Source of the DNA: an uncultured Bacteroidales bacterium
GTDB lineage: Bacteria > Bacteroidota > Bacteroidia > Bacteroidales > JAUNSR01
Length of the DNA: 53,003 bases
NCBI GenBank assembly: GCA_947074145.1
Contig: CAMTOJ010000019.1
Span: forward strand, 1-53,003
Reading direction: 5' to 3'
Positions within the stretch are counted from its first letter, which is position 1, and each line of letters opens with the position of its first letter. Positions 16,635 to 27,026 of this stretch are shown here, in pieces. Under the pieces are notes generated by a model, which did no database searches, was not told the DNA's origin, and saw only the letters and a program-made list of their open reading frames with translations. The position numbers and the translations under genes were made by a program.

Positions 16635-19600
16635 TTAAGATTGTTCAGATTTATCTTTTGACTCTTTTACTCCGTAAAGGGTACAATAAGTAACAGGCAG
16701 AATAAGAATTGTCAACATACTTGCAACAAATAGCCCTCCCATTATTACTGCAGCCAGTCCACCAAATAAAGAATCAAATAGAAGAGGTAGCATACCGAGA
16801 ATCGTTGTACCGGAAGCCATCACAACAGGCACGATCCTTGACTTTGTTGCATTTACTACTGCATCGAGAGGTTTTAAACCTGATTCTTTTTCAATATTTA
16901 TCTGATCAACCAATACTATGGCATTCTTTATATTCATTCCAATTAATCCTAAAAGACCAAGCAGAGCAAAGAAATCGAAAAGTTTGCCGAAACAAATAAG
17001 TCCAAGCACTATACCGATAAAGATTAACGGAATCATCAATAATATTGCAATAGGTTCTTTGAAATTATTGAACAGTAATAAAAGAGTAAAGAACATAAGA
17101 AAAGCTGTAAGAGGCATATTGGCTCCTAATGCCTGATTTGATTCATCCTGACTTTCTTGTTCACCATAAAAATTCATTTCATATCCTTCGGGAGCGACGA
17201 TCTCCTCTTGAACAACTTTCCAAAGATCATTAAAAGCAGCTATTGCATTTGTTCCCCTTATAGGATCGGCTTGCGCCATCAACAGCTTTTGTCTGTTTTC
17301 CCTTTTTATTACAGGAAAATAGTAATTAAAAGCAATTGAATCTATAATCTGCTCCATCGGAATAGCCATTCCTTTATTGTTAAATACAGGGAGTGTCTTG
17401 AAATTATTCAAATCAAATTCATTAATATTATCATCCTTTAAAAGTATATTCATTACAAGATCACCTTCTCTATATTGAGATAAAGCATATCCTGACGTTG
17501 TAACTTCGATAGAAGAGGCCATGTTTTGACGAGTAACTCCTGTACGTTCACCTTTTACCTGCGAATATACCGGTACAGCTACGGGGATTTTGTTTCCCCA
17601 ACTGTTTCTTATATGAGTAAGTGTACCCTGACGGTGCATAATCTCCTCAACTTTTTCAGAAAGCATCATCAAAGTATCAGCGTTAGGACCTTTAAATCCA
17701 ATCTCAAGAGTCGCTTCGGTTGCCGGAGAAAGTTTAAACAAAGAGGAACGTGTCATTATATTTGGATAATTTTCTTTCATATAATTATTAAACCAGGTTT
17801 CTCTCTCTATTGTCTTTTTTTTGTCATTTAATTCGATAAGAATGTTAGCAACATTTGACTTTGGACCTAAAGAAGTACTAGCCAGATAATATCTTAATGG
17901 AGAAGAACCTATTGACACAGAAACTCTTTCCACTTCGGGCAGTTCCATAAGTTTATTTTCTATCGCTGACATCTCTTTTTCTACTTCAAAAATACTATAT
18001 CCTTCGGGCCAAAACATATCAGCTCTGAAATAGTTCTTATCCATATTTGGGAAAAAGTTTTGAGGCATAAGTCCCATTATCACCACTGATAAAATCAACG
18101 CAATCACTGCACCGGAAAGAGTAAACCATCTTCTTTTAATTAACAGACGAAGAATTTTTTCAAAAAAATGATAGAATTTCTTATCATATGGATCATCGTT
18201 TTTATCACCTTTATTGGCTTTAAGAATCCATGTTCCAAAAGTTGTTGTTTGAGCAAGAGCAAGTATCCAGCTTAAAGCAAGAGATACAGACAACACAATA
18301 AATAATGGTTTTACAATTTCTGCTACAGCGGAGGGCGCAAGATACATTGGTAGAAATGAACAGATTGCAATAAAAGTTGCACCAAGTAATCCCCACTGTG
18401 GTATTGTCGCTCCATCAATTAGAGCTTTCACTTTATCAACTCCTCTTTTTATTGAAACCTGAGCATTATCTGTGACAACTATTGCATTATCCACAAGCAT
18501 ACCCATAGCTATAATGAAACCGGCAAGAGATGTTCTGTTAAGACCTGTATCGATAAACATCATGATCAACATAGTTCCACCGATTGAGAATATCAATGAT
18601 GATCCGATAAGAATACCTGCTCTTAGTCCCATTACAAGCATTATTATAAATATAACAATAGCAACAGACTCTATAAGATTAAGGATAAAACCGTTGTTTG
18701 CATCTCTTGCAATAACATTTTCAAGATAAAGAGGTTCTAAATTAAGTCCTATCGGAATAAGAGGTGTTATATCCTTCAACTCTTCAGCAACAGCATCACC
18801 GATTGTAACAACGTCTTTTTTTGTATCTGAGGAAACACCGATAGCGATAGCTTTCTTTCCGTTTACTCTCATTATTGTTGAAGGAGGATTTACATATCCC
18901 TTCTCTATAACGGCAATATCTCCAAGACGTACAAGTTGATTGGTTGATGTTGTAAGAGTTTGATTTCTGATATCATTTATATCACTATAAGTACCTGAAG
19001 CAAGCACCTTAAGCTGCATTTCCCCTGCACTTCTTTCTCCCGTGCTTATAACTTGATTCTGTGAAGAAAGAGCAGATGCTACTTGTTGTGGGGTAACACC
19101 CATAAATGCAAGTTTCGGTATTGGTATAAAAACATTGATACACTCTGTTCTTTCACCGAATGTCGCTACTTTTACAACACCGGGAACTGTAGCCAAACGT
19201 GTTGTTATATATTTTGACCAGTATCTTAAATCATTATAATCGAATCCTTCATCAGCCGAAAGAGCATAATAAATACCGAAAACGTCTCCGAAATCATCAC
19301 TTACGGTTATAGAACTTGCTCCCTGAGGTAAGCGAGGGGTTACATTCAATACTTTTCTTCGTAGTTCATCCCACTTTTGAGAAGTCTCCTCCGACTTTAC
19401 TTTGTCTTCAAGTTCAACCTGTATTTTGCATGCACCAAAAGAGGATTCTGATTTTATCTTTTTCACATTAGACATTGTCTGTATCTCTTTCTCTATTGGT
19501 TCTGCAATAAGCATCTCAACCTCTGCCGGGGTAGCTCCGGGGTAATAGCACATGAGAACCGCTGTTTTGATAACAAACGGGGCATCTTCCTTCTTGGCCA

Positions 19601-19697
19601 ACTTATCAAAGGCAATTACACCACCGATAAGCATTATTCCCAAAACGAAATAAACTATCTTTTTATGAGATAAAGAATATTTTGCAATATTAAACAT
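16635..19697 (-). CDS. RND-family efflux transporter (AcrB-like inner-membrane pump)
   Basis: This 1020-residue protein has the full RND layout: an N-terminal helix (YFVLGIMLIGGVIAF), a periplasmic porter loop (about 35-330), a helix bundle with GMLVDNAIVVTDN in the fourth segment (proton relay), a second helix (ALILSVVIMGLM), a second loop, and a final bundle with GLLGLIGMNIKNAIVLVDQ. It exports drugs or other amphiphiles using the proton gradient. The membrane-fusion partner is encoded 151 bases upstream on the same strand. No TolC-type channel gene is in the window, so the outer channel must come from elsewhere. The 19698-19848 gap shows nothing. Confidence 0.93.
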   Translation of the reverse strand: MFNIAKYSLSHKKIVYFVLGIMLIGGVIAFDKLAKKEDAPFVIKTAVLMCYYPGATPAEVEMLIAEPIEKEIQTMSNVKKIKSESSFGACKIQVELEDKVKSEETSQKWDELRRKVLNVTPRLPQGASSITVSDDFGDVFGIYYALSADEGFDYNDLRYWSKYITTRLATVPGVVKVATFGERTECINVFIPIPKLAFMGVTPQQVASALSSQNQVISTGERSAGEMQLKVLASGTYSDINDIRNQTLTTSTNQLVRLGDIAVIEKGYVNPPSTIMRVNGKKAIAIGVSSDTKKDVVTIGDAVAEELKDITPLIPIGLNLEPLYLENVIARDANNGFILNLIESVAIVIFIIMLVMGLRAGILIGSSLIFSIGGTMLIMMFIDTGLNRTSLAGFIIAMGMLVDNAIVVTDNAQVSIKRGVDKVKALIDGATIPQWGLLGATFIAICSFLPMYLAPSAVAEIVKPLFIVLSVSLALSWILALAQTTTFGTWILKANKGDKNDDPYDKKFYHFFEKILRLLIKRRWFTLSGAVIALILSVVIMGLMPQNFFPNMDKNYFRADMFWPEGYSIFEVEKEMSAIENKLMELPEVERVSVSIGSSPLRYYLASTSLGPKSNVANILIELNDKKKTIERETWFNNYMKENYPNIMTRSSLFKLSPATEATLEIGFKGPNADTLMMLSEKVEEIMHRQGTLTHIRNSWGNKIPVAVPVYSQVKGERTGVTRQNMASSIEVTTSGYALSQYREGDLVMNILLKDDNINEFDLNNFKTLPVFNNKGMAIPMEQIIDSIAFNYYFPVIKRENRQKLLMAQADPIRGTNAIAAFNDLWKVVQEEIVAPEGYEMNFYGEQESQDESNQALGANMPLTAFLMFFTLLLLFNNFKEPIAILLMIPLIFIGIVLGLICFGKLFDFFALLGLLGLIGMNIKNAIVLVDQINIEKESGLKPLDAVVNATKSRIVPVVMASGTTILGMLPLLFDSLFGGLAAVIMGGLFVASMLTILILPVTYCTLYGVKESKDKSEQS

Positions 19698-19848
19698 ACT
19701 GAAACTATTATATTACATTTTCTAAATTTGGATGCATATCTTGATTAACATCACATATGACTTTGAAATTGATAAATACCTAAGTTAGATATAGATACTT
19801 ACTTTCTATCATCATATACAACTTCGGCATTTCAAATAAAATGTAGAT

Positions 19849-20952
19849 CTATGGTCCTTGTAGGATTTTTACCTTTTCACCTTCAGTTATTTGAGTAACA
19901 CCGGCAGTAACTATAATATCTCCTTTTGAAAGACCTTGTTTAATCAAAACATTTCCTAATCCCATCAAAGCACCGGTTGTTACATCCCTACGACTTACTG
20001 TAGAAGTTGAAGGATTATATATCCATACATACATCTGATTTGTTTCATTCGATGCATTCAATGCTGTAATAGGAATAATAGGATATTCGGAATCTTTAGT
20101 ATCAAGTTTTACCGACATTGTAACAGTACATGAAAAGCCCGGTTTTATATCATAATTATCGGTAGAAAAACGAGGATCTGTTATTTTAAGAAATACAGGA
20201 ATACCGGAACCGTCAGGTGAAGCTTCAACATAACCTTTTAGATCTGCTTTAAACTTTATACCCCTGTAAACTTCAAATTCTACAACAAAAGATTTATTAT
20301 TTCCCTCAATGAGAGAGAGGGAAAGATCTGGTAATGTAAAGTTTACCTGTAAATCTCGAGAGTCGATAAGTTGACCTATTATCTCTCCTGAGTTTATTCT
20401 TTGATAGTTTTCTACTTTTAACTTCGCAATTGATCCGTCGAATGGGGCACGAAGATAAGTATCTGCATAGTTATTTTGTTGAGCAGAATAGATGGATTTT
20501 GACTGTTCAAAATTTGCCTGAGCAACTTCAACTTCCTGAACCGAAACAGCATTTTTTGTAAGTAAAGCTTTTGTCCTGTTAAGTTTAGAGAGAGATGTTT
20601 CATAATTTGCTTTGGCGGCATCTAAACTAAGTAAAATCTCACGAGGATCTACAACAGCAAGAACCTCCCCTTTTTTCACCTTCTGTCCCTCTACTACATT
20701 TAACTGGATAATTTGACTAGAGACACGAAATGCAAGATTTACAAATTTCGCGGCATCAACAATTCCCGAATAATCATTAATAATCTCATTATTAAGAGTT
20801 ACGGTATCAACTTTTACCGGCCTAACGAAGTTTGAAGAACCTTCCGATTTCTTGCATCCGGTAAATAATGAAATTAAGCAAAATGCTACAATGAATAGCA
20901 TTATACCTTTCTGTAAACAGATCCTTTTTTTAGATAAACTATGTATTGTCAT
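19849..20952 (-). CDS. RND efflux membrane-fusion lipoprotein (AcrA-like)
   Basis: I chose ATG 20952 over the TTG two codons earlier. The 367-residue product has a lipoprotein signal with lipobox LFTGC (Cys about 33). It has a biotinyl-lipoyl-like half motif (VNLAFRVSSQIIQLNVVEGQKVKKGEVLAVVDP), an alpha-hairpin coiled coil (about 105-160) and the returning lipoyl half (YLRAPFDGSIAKLKV), then a beta-barrel. It bridges the RND pump to an outer-membrane channel. It forms a two-gene operon with the pump gene downstream. Confidence 0.92.
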   Translation of the reverse strand: MTIHSLSKKRICLQKGIMLFIVAFCLISLFTGCKKSEGSSNFVRPVKVDTVTLNNEIINDYSGIVDAAKFVNLAFRVSSQIIQLNVVEGQKVKKGEVLAVVDPREILLSLDAAKANYETSLSKLNRTKALLTKNAVSVQEVEVAQANFEQSKSIYSAQQNNYADTYLRAPFDGSIAKLKVENYQRINSGEIIGQLIDSRDLQVNFTLPDLSLSLIEGNNKSFVVEFEVYRGIKFKADLKGYVEASPDGSGIPVFLKITDPRFSTDNYDIKPGFSCTVTMSVKLDTKDSEYPIIPITALNASNETNQMYVWIYNPSTSTVSRRDVTTGALMGLGNVLIKQGLSKGDIIVTAGVTQITEGEKVKILQGP

Positions 20953-21223
20953 AAACAAGAATTTTTTTGTTTTAAGTCCCGAAGACTTTATAAATTCTTA
21001 AAAAGTTTTTATGATCGACTCATTTATTACTAAAAACATAACATGGTATCAATTGTTCGGATTTATATTTTTATTTACACTCTATTTATTAACTATGGAG
21101 AGGCTTTTTAATAAAAATATTCATAACTATAATTAATAAATTATTAATACATGCAATAATCTTGTTTTAAGATATTAAACTGATTAAAAATAGATTTGAG
21201 ATTAATTATACGCCATTATATAT

Positions 21224-21231
21224 TATTTTTG
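21224..21231 (+). promoter_or_regulatory. Promoter -7 element for aroA
   Basis: TATTTTTG matches TAnnTTTG. A TTTG at 21195-21198 could be a -33 element, but the 25-base spacing is long. The predicted start near 21237 supports ATG 21261 as the aroA start. The rest of 20953-21223 is AT-rich with no other visible signal. Confidence 0.5.
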
Positions 21232-21260
21232 TGTCCTTTAATTATAGTAATACCACAATT

Positions 21261-22502
21261 ATGAGATATAAGGTTATCGCTCCGGATCGATGTAATAATA
21301 TTAATGTCGGTTTACCGGCATCCAAAAGTATTAGTAACAGAGCTATAATACTCAATGCGTTGAGTTATTCGCCGGAACTGCCCCATAATTTATCCGACTG
21401 TGATGATACTCGTGTGATGCTAAACGCATTTAATTCAGATTCATCTGTCTTTGATATAGGAGCGGCAGGTACATCTATGAGATTTCTGACAGCATATTTA
21501 TCAAAAATAGCTGGTATCTGGGAGATTACAGGAAGTGAAAGAATGAAAAACCGACCAATAGGAATCTTAGTAAATGCATTAAGAGAACTTGGTGCCAATA
21601 TAGAATATATAGAAAAAGAGGGGTATCCTCCTCTAAAGATAACAGGTAAAGCTCTCAAAGGTGGAGAAATAACACTTGACGGAGGAATAAGCTCTCAGTT
21701 TATCTCTGCACTTTTGATGATAGGACCAACTATGAGGGATGGCTTAACACTCAACCTTACGGGAAATATCATTTCAATTCCATATATAAAAATGACTCTT
21801 TCTATGATGGAGTATTTCGGCATAAAAAGCCAGTGGAAAGATAACATCATAAAAATAGCTCCTCAATCATATTCAGAAACAGATTATTTTGTTGAATCAG
21901 ATTGGTCTGCTGCTTCTTACTGGTACGAGATTGCGACTCTGTCAAAATCGGGATTTACATTAAAAGGTCTTCAGAAAAATAGTCTTCAGGGAGATTCGCG
22001 TATTGCTGAATTTTTTAAACCTTTAGGGATTGAAACTGAATATACTCAGGAAGGAGTAATTTTAAAATATAATGAATCTCTAATTTCAGGAGAAAAAGGA
22101 TATGTCTATAACTTAGATCTTTCCAATCAACCTGATCTGGCGCAAACACTTGTCGTTTGCTGTGCTTTAACAGATACGGCATTTCGTTTTACAGGTCTGC
22201 AAACTTTGAAAATCAAGGAAACAGACCGAATTGAAGCCTTGAAAAAGGAATTATTAAAACTCGGATATATAATTACTGATCACGATAACTCAATACTTGA
22301 ATGGGATGGTTCTAAATGTGAACCACAGGAAAAGCCGGTTATTGACACTTATGAAGATCATCGTATGGCCATGGCGTTTGCTCCTGCATGTTTTAAATTT
22401 AATAATCTTTACATCAATCATCCTCATGTTGTGAGTAAATCTTATCCTGAATACTGGAACGATTTACGCGAAGCGGGGTTTATATTGATAGAGAAAGATT
22501 AA
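21261..22502 (+). CDS. aroA: 3-phosphoshikimate 1-carboxyvinyltransferase (EPSP synthase)
   Basis: From ATG 21261 (MRYKVIAPDR) the protein is 413 residues; the GTG at 21231 overlaps the predicted promoter. It has the EPSP synthase motifs LPASKSISNRAI (K22, S23, R27 bind shikimate-3-phosphate), FDIGAAGTSMRFLTAYL and DTYEDHRMAMAFAP. It catalyses the sixth step of the shikimate pathway, joining shikimate-3-phosphate and phosphoenolpyruvate, in the cytoplasm. It is the first of a run of plus-strand genes with gaps of 57-87 bases. Confidence 0.94.
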   Translation: MRYKVIAPDRCNNINVGLPASKSISNRAIILNALSYSPELPHNLSDCDDTRVMLNAFNSDSSVFDIGAAGTSMRFLTAYLSKIAGIWEITGSERMKNRPIGILVNALRELGANIEYIEKEGYPPLKITGKALKGGEITLDGGISSQFISALLMIGPTMRDGLTLNLTGNIISIPYIKMTLSMMEYFGIKSQWKDNIIKIAPQSYSETDYFVESDWSAASYWYEIATLSKSGFTLKGLQKNSLQGDSRIAEFFKPLGIETEYTQEGVILKYNESLISGEKGYVYNLDLSNQPDLAQTLVVCCALTDTAFRFTGLQTLKIKETDRIEALKKELLKLGYIITDHDNSILEWDGSKCEPQEKPVIDTYEDHRMAMAFAPACFKFNNLYINHPHVVSKSYPEYWNDLREAGFILIEKD

Positions 22503-22589
22503 CCGAGTGATAAGTAACAAAACTTAATATTTCAATAAAAATCGGTTATCAACCTTTTGATAATCACACTATAAATCTCATTAAAAAGT

Positions 22590-23012
22590 ATGTGGGTAAT
22601 AATTTTAGCTCTGGTTATTCTTGGTATGTTGACTGCAATCTTCGGATATTTTCAGCAACAACGTCATGAAAAAGCAGTAAGAGAGGGAAGAGCAGTTGAA
22701 GAGGAACCTGTAAAGGAGGTAGAAGAAGAGTGTTGCGGAGCACATGAAGTATGTGAAAAAGACTCTCTTTTATCTGCCGTGAGTAAAGATATCGAATATT
22801 ATGAAGATGAAGATCTTGATCGATTTGCAATGAAGGATTCTTATACTTATACAGAAGAGGATATTGAAGAGTTCAGAGATATTTTCTACACTATGCAAGA
22901 ATCCGAAGTTGCCGGATGGGTAAGAAGTTTACAACTTCGCAACATAACACTTCCCGATGAGATAAAAGAGGAAGTACTTCTTGTGATACGGGAAAGACGA
23001 GAACATCTTTAA
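22590..23012 (+). CDS. Membrane-anchored acidic protein with a CCGAHEVC motif, function unknown
   Basis: This 140-residue protein has one N-terminal membrane helix (about 2-20), a charged linker rich in Glu, then ECCGAHEVCEK (about residues 47-57) with three Cys and one His close together, and an acidic helical domain to the end. The Cys/His group could bind a metal, which fits the metal-type ABC permease gene 66 bases downstream, but this is inference. I do not recognise a named family. Confidence 0.7.
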   Translation: MWVIILALVILGMLTAIFGYFQQQRHEKAVREGRAVEEEPVKEVEEECCGAHEVCEKDSLLSAVSKDIEYYEDEDLDRFAMKDSYTYTEEDIEEFRDIFYTMQESEVAGWVRSLQLRNITLPDEIKEEVLLVIRERREHL

Positions 23013-23025
23013 CAAAAACCTAAAG

Positions 23026-23039
23026 GTGTAAATTTACAC
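23026..23039. promoter_or_regulatory. Perfect 14-bp palindrome before the metal permease gene
   Basis: GTGTAAATTTACAC is a perfect inverted repeat in the 66-base gap 40 bases before the permease ATG. Its size and symmetry suit a dimeric repressor such as a Fur/Zur- or DtxR-type metalloregulator. The regulator is not identified. Confidence 0.4.
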
Positions 23040-23078
23040 TATGAAAAGAGAAGAGAATATCTTTTAATAAATACTCTT

Positions 23079-23903
23079 ATGATTGAGATTTTGAAATACG
23101 GCTTTTTCCAGAATGCTCTCTTAGGATCCATACTTATAAGTCTCTGTTGTGGCATTTTAGGAACCTATATTGTAACCCGCAGACTTGTATTTATAAGCGG
23201 AGGCATAACTCACGCCTCTTTCGGTGGGCTGGGTATAGGCTTTTTCCTTGGTATAAACCCCGTTATAACAGCAATCATATTTGCCGTAGCTTCAGCATTT
23301 GGAGTAGAAATCTTATCATCTAAATATAAAGTAAGAGAAGACTCTGCAATAGCTGCATTTTGGGCTTTAGGGATGGCTTTGGGTATAATATTCATATTTA
23401 TGAGTCCCGGTTTTACACCGAGTCTTACAGAATTTCTTTTCGGAAACATTCTAACCATAACCCGTTCGGATCTTCTTTGGTTCTCTCTTTTTTGCCTTTT
23501 ACTAATGGGCTTCACTTATTTTTTTATACGTCAGATTATATTCATCGCTTTTGATCCCGAGTTCTCAAAGGTAAACAGACTTCCCGTAAAAATGATTGAA
23601 TATATAATGCTTACATTTATTGCAATAGGAATTGTCTTATCGATAAGAATGATTGGAATTGTATTATTAATGTCAGTATTAACACTTCCTCAAATCATAT
23701 CCAACATTTTTTTCAACGATTATATAAAAATCATCATATCATCTGTATTCGTTTCTGTAATAGGATGCACCGGAGGATTATTTATCTCTTATTTTCTGAA
23801 TGTTCCTGCCGGAGCATGTATTGTGCTTATACTTTCAGTGATATTTATTGTTGCCAAATCAGCTTTTTTCATAACCAATAAATCGGCAATGAAAAAACAA
23901 TAA
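23079..23903 (+). CDS. ABC-3 family metal ABC transporter permease
   Basis: This 274-residue membrane protein has about eight hydrophobic segments. ABC-3 (ZnuB/MntB-type) features include GTYIVTRRLVFISGGITHASFGGLGIGFFLGI and EFLFGNILTITRSDL. It would move zinc, manganese or iron across the inner membrane, but no ATPase or binding-protein gene is adjacent, so its partners must be encoded elsewhere. A palindromic operator candidate lies upstream at 23026. Confidence 0.88.
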   Translation: MIEILKYGFFQNALLGSILISLCCGILGTYIVTRRLVFISGGITHASFGGLGIGFFLGINPVITAIIFAVASAFGVEILSSKYKVREDSAIAAFWALGMALGIIFIFMSPGFTPSLTEFLFGNILTITRSDLLWFSLFCLLLMGFTYFFIRQIIFIAFDPEFSKVNRLPVKMIEYIMLTFIAIGIVLSIRMIGIVLLMSVLTLPQIISNIFFNDYIKIIISSVFVSVIGCTGGLFISYFLNVPAGACIVLILSVIFIVAKSAFFITNKSAMKKQ

Positions 23904-23960
23904 AATATCATTTTTTCCGTATTATATTAATATATATATTCAAAAACAACAACGATAATT

Positions 23961-26819
23961 TTGTACCGAATTATTTATAAAATATTCATACCAATCCTCA
24001 TACTTTCTCTTTTTTCGAGCTGTGCAATGAAAAAAAACACTGCAGCAGTAAGAAAATACAAAGCCTTTACCACCAGATACAATACCTATTTTAACGGTAA
24101 TGAGGCATTCAAAGAGGCGCTTAAAGGATTTGAAGATAGCTATCAGGATAATTATTCTGAACTTATCTCCATGCATCCTGTAAGCTCGCTTGCTGATAAA
24201 GACGGAAAAGGCGGAAATGCTGGTTTCGATCGTGCTATTGAAAAAAGTCAGAAATGTATTCGTGAATTTTCTATTTCCAAACGACCGGCCAGAAATCCTC
24301 GGAAAATGGCTAATCCCGAATATAAAGCATTCTTAAAAAGAACTGAATTTAACCCTTTCATTCATAATGCATGGTTGATGCTGGGACAATCTCAATTCTA
24401 CAAAGGTGATTTCCTTGGCTCCTACTCCACTTTTCTTTACACAACCAGACACTTTCCTTGGCTTGACGAAACATCTTTAGAGTGTAACCTTTGGATGTCT
24501 AAGTGTTATACTGAACTTGGATGGATATATGAATCGGAAAATATACTTTCCAAAATAAAAGATGTCCCTGTTTCGCAGCAAAAACTTTATGACAACGCAA
24601 TGGCTTCACTTCTTCTTAAAAAAGGAGATCTAAAAAGTGCCGTTCCTCATCTTGAAGCTTCTATAAAATCAGAAAAAAACAAAAGTCAAAAGATCAGAAT
24701 AAAATATCTATTGGCTCAGATTCATGCGCAATCGGACGATGACGTAAAAGCATATAAATATTATGGCGATGTTATAAAAATGAATCCTGACTATCGCACT
24801 ATGTTTAATGCCCGAATTAGTCAGACAGAGGTGATGGGAAATGTCAATTATTCGAAAATTGACAAAAAACTCGATAAACTATTAAGAGACTCAAGAAATA
24901 AAGAGTATCTCGATCAAATATATTATGCTAAAGGTAATCTGTATCTTAATCAACAAGACACGGTAAAAGCAAAAGAATTTTATACTCTTGCCATTGACAA
25001 AAGTACCCGTTCTGGTATGGAAAAATGTATTGCGGCTATTGCTCTCGGCGATTTATGTTTTATCACAGAAGATTATCTGAAAGCTCAACCTGCATTCTCA
25101 ACTGCTACAAGTATACTTCCAAAAGAACATAAAGAATATGAAAGAGTGAGTCATATCTCTCAGGTTCTTGACAATCTTTCAACACATGCCGAAAGTGTCG
25201 AACTTCAGGACTCATTGCTTCGCCTTGCCGATATGAGTCTTGATGAAAGGAACAAAGTGTTTGACAAGATAATAGCTGAATTGGAGAAGAAAGAAAAAGA
25301 GGAAGAGGAAAAATTACGAAAAGAGGAATATGAACAAAAAAGGGGAGATTACACACCTCCTTCAGGTGCAGATATAGCGGCAACAAATCAACCTTTGACA
25401 GGTAATGATAAATCTTGGTATTTCTTCAATACTCAACTTGTGTCTAATGGTAAAAATGATTTCCAAAGAAAATGGGGAGCAAGAAAACCGGAAGACAACT
25501 GGCGACGTCGCGACAAATCGGAAGTATTTACAGATGATAATTCTCATCTCGCTCAAAACGATGAAAACAAAACTAATCAGGAAACCACATCTGAAGAATT
25601 AGCGAACACAGATAATGAAGATGTAGAAAACGAAGAAAATCCCGTAGCTTCCGATAATCCGAAATCTCGTGAATACTATGAAGCTCAACTTCCTTTTTCT
25701 GAGGAAGCTAAAGCTATTTCACACCAGATCATTGAAGAGGGACTATTTAATATGGCTATGATATTCAATCAACAACTTGAAAATCTGCCTTTATCTATAA
25801 AAACTTATCTCGATGTTGAGAAACGCTATCCTCAATCACTTCTTCTTCAGGATATTTATTATGAAATATACCTGATGTATATGCGTATGGATAACGAATT
25901 GAGTGCTAACATATATAAAGATAAACTACTGAACTCATTTCCCGAATCTCCATATAGCGTAGCTCTTAATGATCCTGATTTCATTAGAAATCTTAAAGAG
26001 ATGGATGCACGACAAAACAAACTTTACGAAGAAACCTATCAGGCATACCTTGATGGTGATACACGACTTGTGCATGATAATTATCAATATGTCGTGTCAA
26101 AATGGCCTCTTTCAAAATTGATGCCAAACTTCCTGTTTCTTCATGCTCTTGCTTTTGTTGTGGAAAACGATAATGAATCTTTCAAAACAGCTCTTGAGAT
26201 GCTAACTGCCGTTTACTCGGAAAGTCAGAGTGCGCCTCTTGCCGGTCAGATGATAAAAGGGCTGACTGAAGGAAAAATGATTGCTCAAAATACTGAAGGT
26301 GTACGAGGTATGATTTGGAATACACGACTTTCTGTGGCCGGAGACTCAATAATGACAGCAGATGTAACGGAAGAAAAATTCAAAGTTGATTATGATGCCT
26401 CTCACCTTCTTATACTTGCATTTGCAACTGATTCGATTGATGCCAATAATCTACTTTTTGAGATAGCAAAATATAATTTCAGTAATTATATGGTGCGTGA
26501 TTTCGACCTCGAACTTGTTCGTTTTGACGAACTTTCTATGATAATAATAAAGGGATTCAACAACTTCCAGGAGATAGCAAATTATCGTCTTCGTATGGCA
26601 TTGCCTGATGGATTTGCTCTTTTCTCCGGCATCACTCCGGTAATGATAACAGATAATAATTTCAGGTTATTGATGCAAGGTAAAACATTTGACGACTATT
26701 TTAGTTTTATTAATGAGAGTGCCGATGCCGCGAGCGATTCCGATGATATTACATCCGGTACAACAGAACCTGTCATGCAGGAGGAACAGAAAGATGAACC
26801 AATCTCTCAAAACTATTAA
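23961..26819 (+). CDS. porW: T9SS TPR lipoprotein PorW/SprE
   Basis: This 952-residue protein has a lipoprotein signal (FIPILILSLFSSC, Cys about 21), TPR-like helices through the first 450 residues, an acidic low-complexity middle (KKEKEEEEKLRKEEYEQKR, then Asn/Glu-rich) and a C-terminal domain. The opening KYKAFTTRYNTYFNGNEAFKEAL is typical of PorW/SprE, a component needed for type IX secretion and gliding motility. The start is taken as TTG 23961, because the only nearby ATG (24027) would remove the lipoprotein signal. TAATTTTG at 23956 overlaps this start and I treat it as chance. PorX follows. Confidence 0.85.
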   Translation: MYRIIYKIFIPILILSLFSSCAMKKNTAAVRKYKAFTTRYNTYFNGNEAFKEALKGFEDSYQDNYSELISMHPVSSLADKDGKGGNAGFDRAIEKSQKCIREFSISKRPARNPRKMANPEYKAFLKRTEFNPFIHNAWLMLGQSQFYKGDFLGSYSTFLYTTRHFPWLDETSLECNLWMSKCYTELGWIYESENILSKIKDVPVSQQKLYDNAMASLLLKKGDLKSAVPHLEASIKSEKNKSQKIRIKYLLAQIHAQSDDDVKAYKYYGDVIKMNPDYRTMFNARISQTEVMGNVNYSKIDKKLDKLLRDSRNKEYLDQIYYAKGNLYLNQQDTVKAKEFYTLAIDKSTRSGMEKCIAAIALGDLCFITEDYLKAQPAFSTATSILPKEHKEYERVSHISQVLDNLSTHAESVELQDSLLRLADMSLDERNKVFDKIIAELEKKEKEEEEKLRKEEYEQKRGDYTPPSGADIAATNQPLTGNDKSWYFFNTQLVSNGKNDFQRKWGARKPEDNWRRRDKSEVFTDDNSHLAQNDENKTNQETTSEELANTDNEDVENEENPVASDNPKSREYYEAQLPFSEEAKAISHQIIEEGLFNMAMIFNQQLENLPLSIKTYLDVEKRYPQSLLLQDIYYEIYLMYMRMDNELSANIYKDKLLNSFPESPYSVALNDPDFIRNLKEMDARQNKLYEETYQAYLDGDTRLVHDNYQYVVSKWPLSKLMPNFLFLHALAFVVENDNESFKTALEMLTAVYSESQSAPLAGQMIKGLTEGKMIAQNTEGVRGMIWNTRLSVAGDSIMTADVTEEKFKVDYDASHLLILAFATDSIDANNLLFEIAKYNFSNYMVRDFDLELVRFDELSMIIIKGFNNFQEIANYRLRMALPDGFALFSGITPVMITDNNFRLLMQGKTFDDYFSFINESADAASDSDDITSGTTEPVMQEEQKDEPISQNY

Positions 26820-26854
26820 TCATCTTTCATAACTCCTTTCTGTCGTTCCTGTAG

Positions 26855-26890
26855 CGGTAATTAATATCTTAAAAAAGATTTTAATTACCG
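26855..26890 (+). terminator. Hairpin between porW and porX
   Basis: CGGTAATTAA (26855-26864) pairs with TTAATTACCG (26881-26890), with inner ATCTT/AAGAT pairs. No T-run follows, so it may be a weak terminator or an mRNA end-stabilising hairpin. Confidence 0.45.
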
Positions 26891-26959
26891 ATTAAGCTAT
26901 AAAAAACATTAATCATAGCTCAAACAATTGCTACACTCTCTTTTTATTAATTTATATTT

Positions 26960-26967
26960 TATTTTTG
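26960..26967 (+). promoter_or_regulatory. Promoter -7 element for porX
   Basis: TATTTTTG matches TAnnTTTG, with a predicted start near 26974, giving porX its own transcript with a 5' UTR of about 50 bases. Confidence 0.5.
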
Positions 26968-27026
26968 CAATAGTTCTATCGCTAAATAGAATATTATCAG
27001 ATTGTTTCAGCTAATAAATAATAAAC

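Noticed and set aside
23956..23963. TAATTTTG as a promoter for porW
   Set aside because: It overlaps the TTG start needed to keep the lipoprotein signal. The only ATG downstream would give a protein with no signal peptide.
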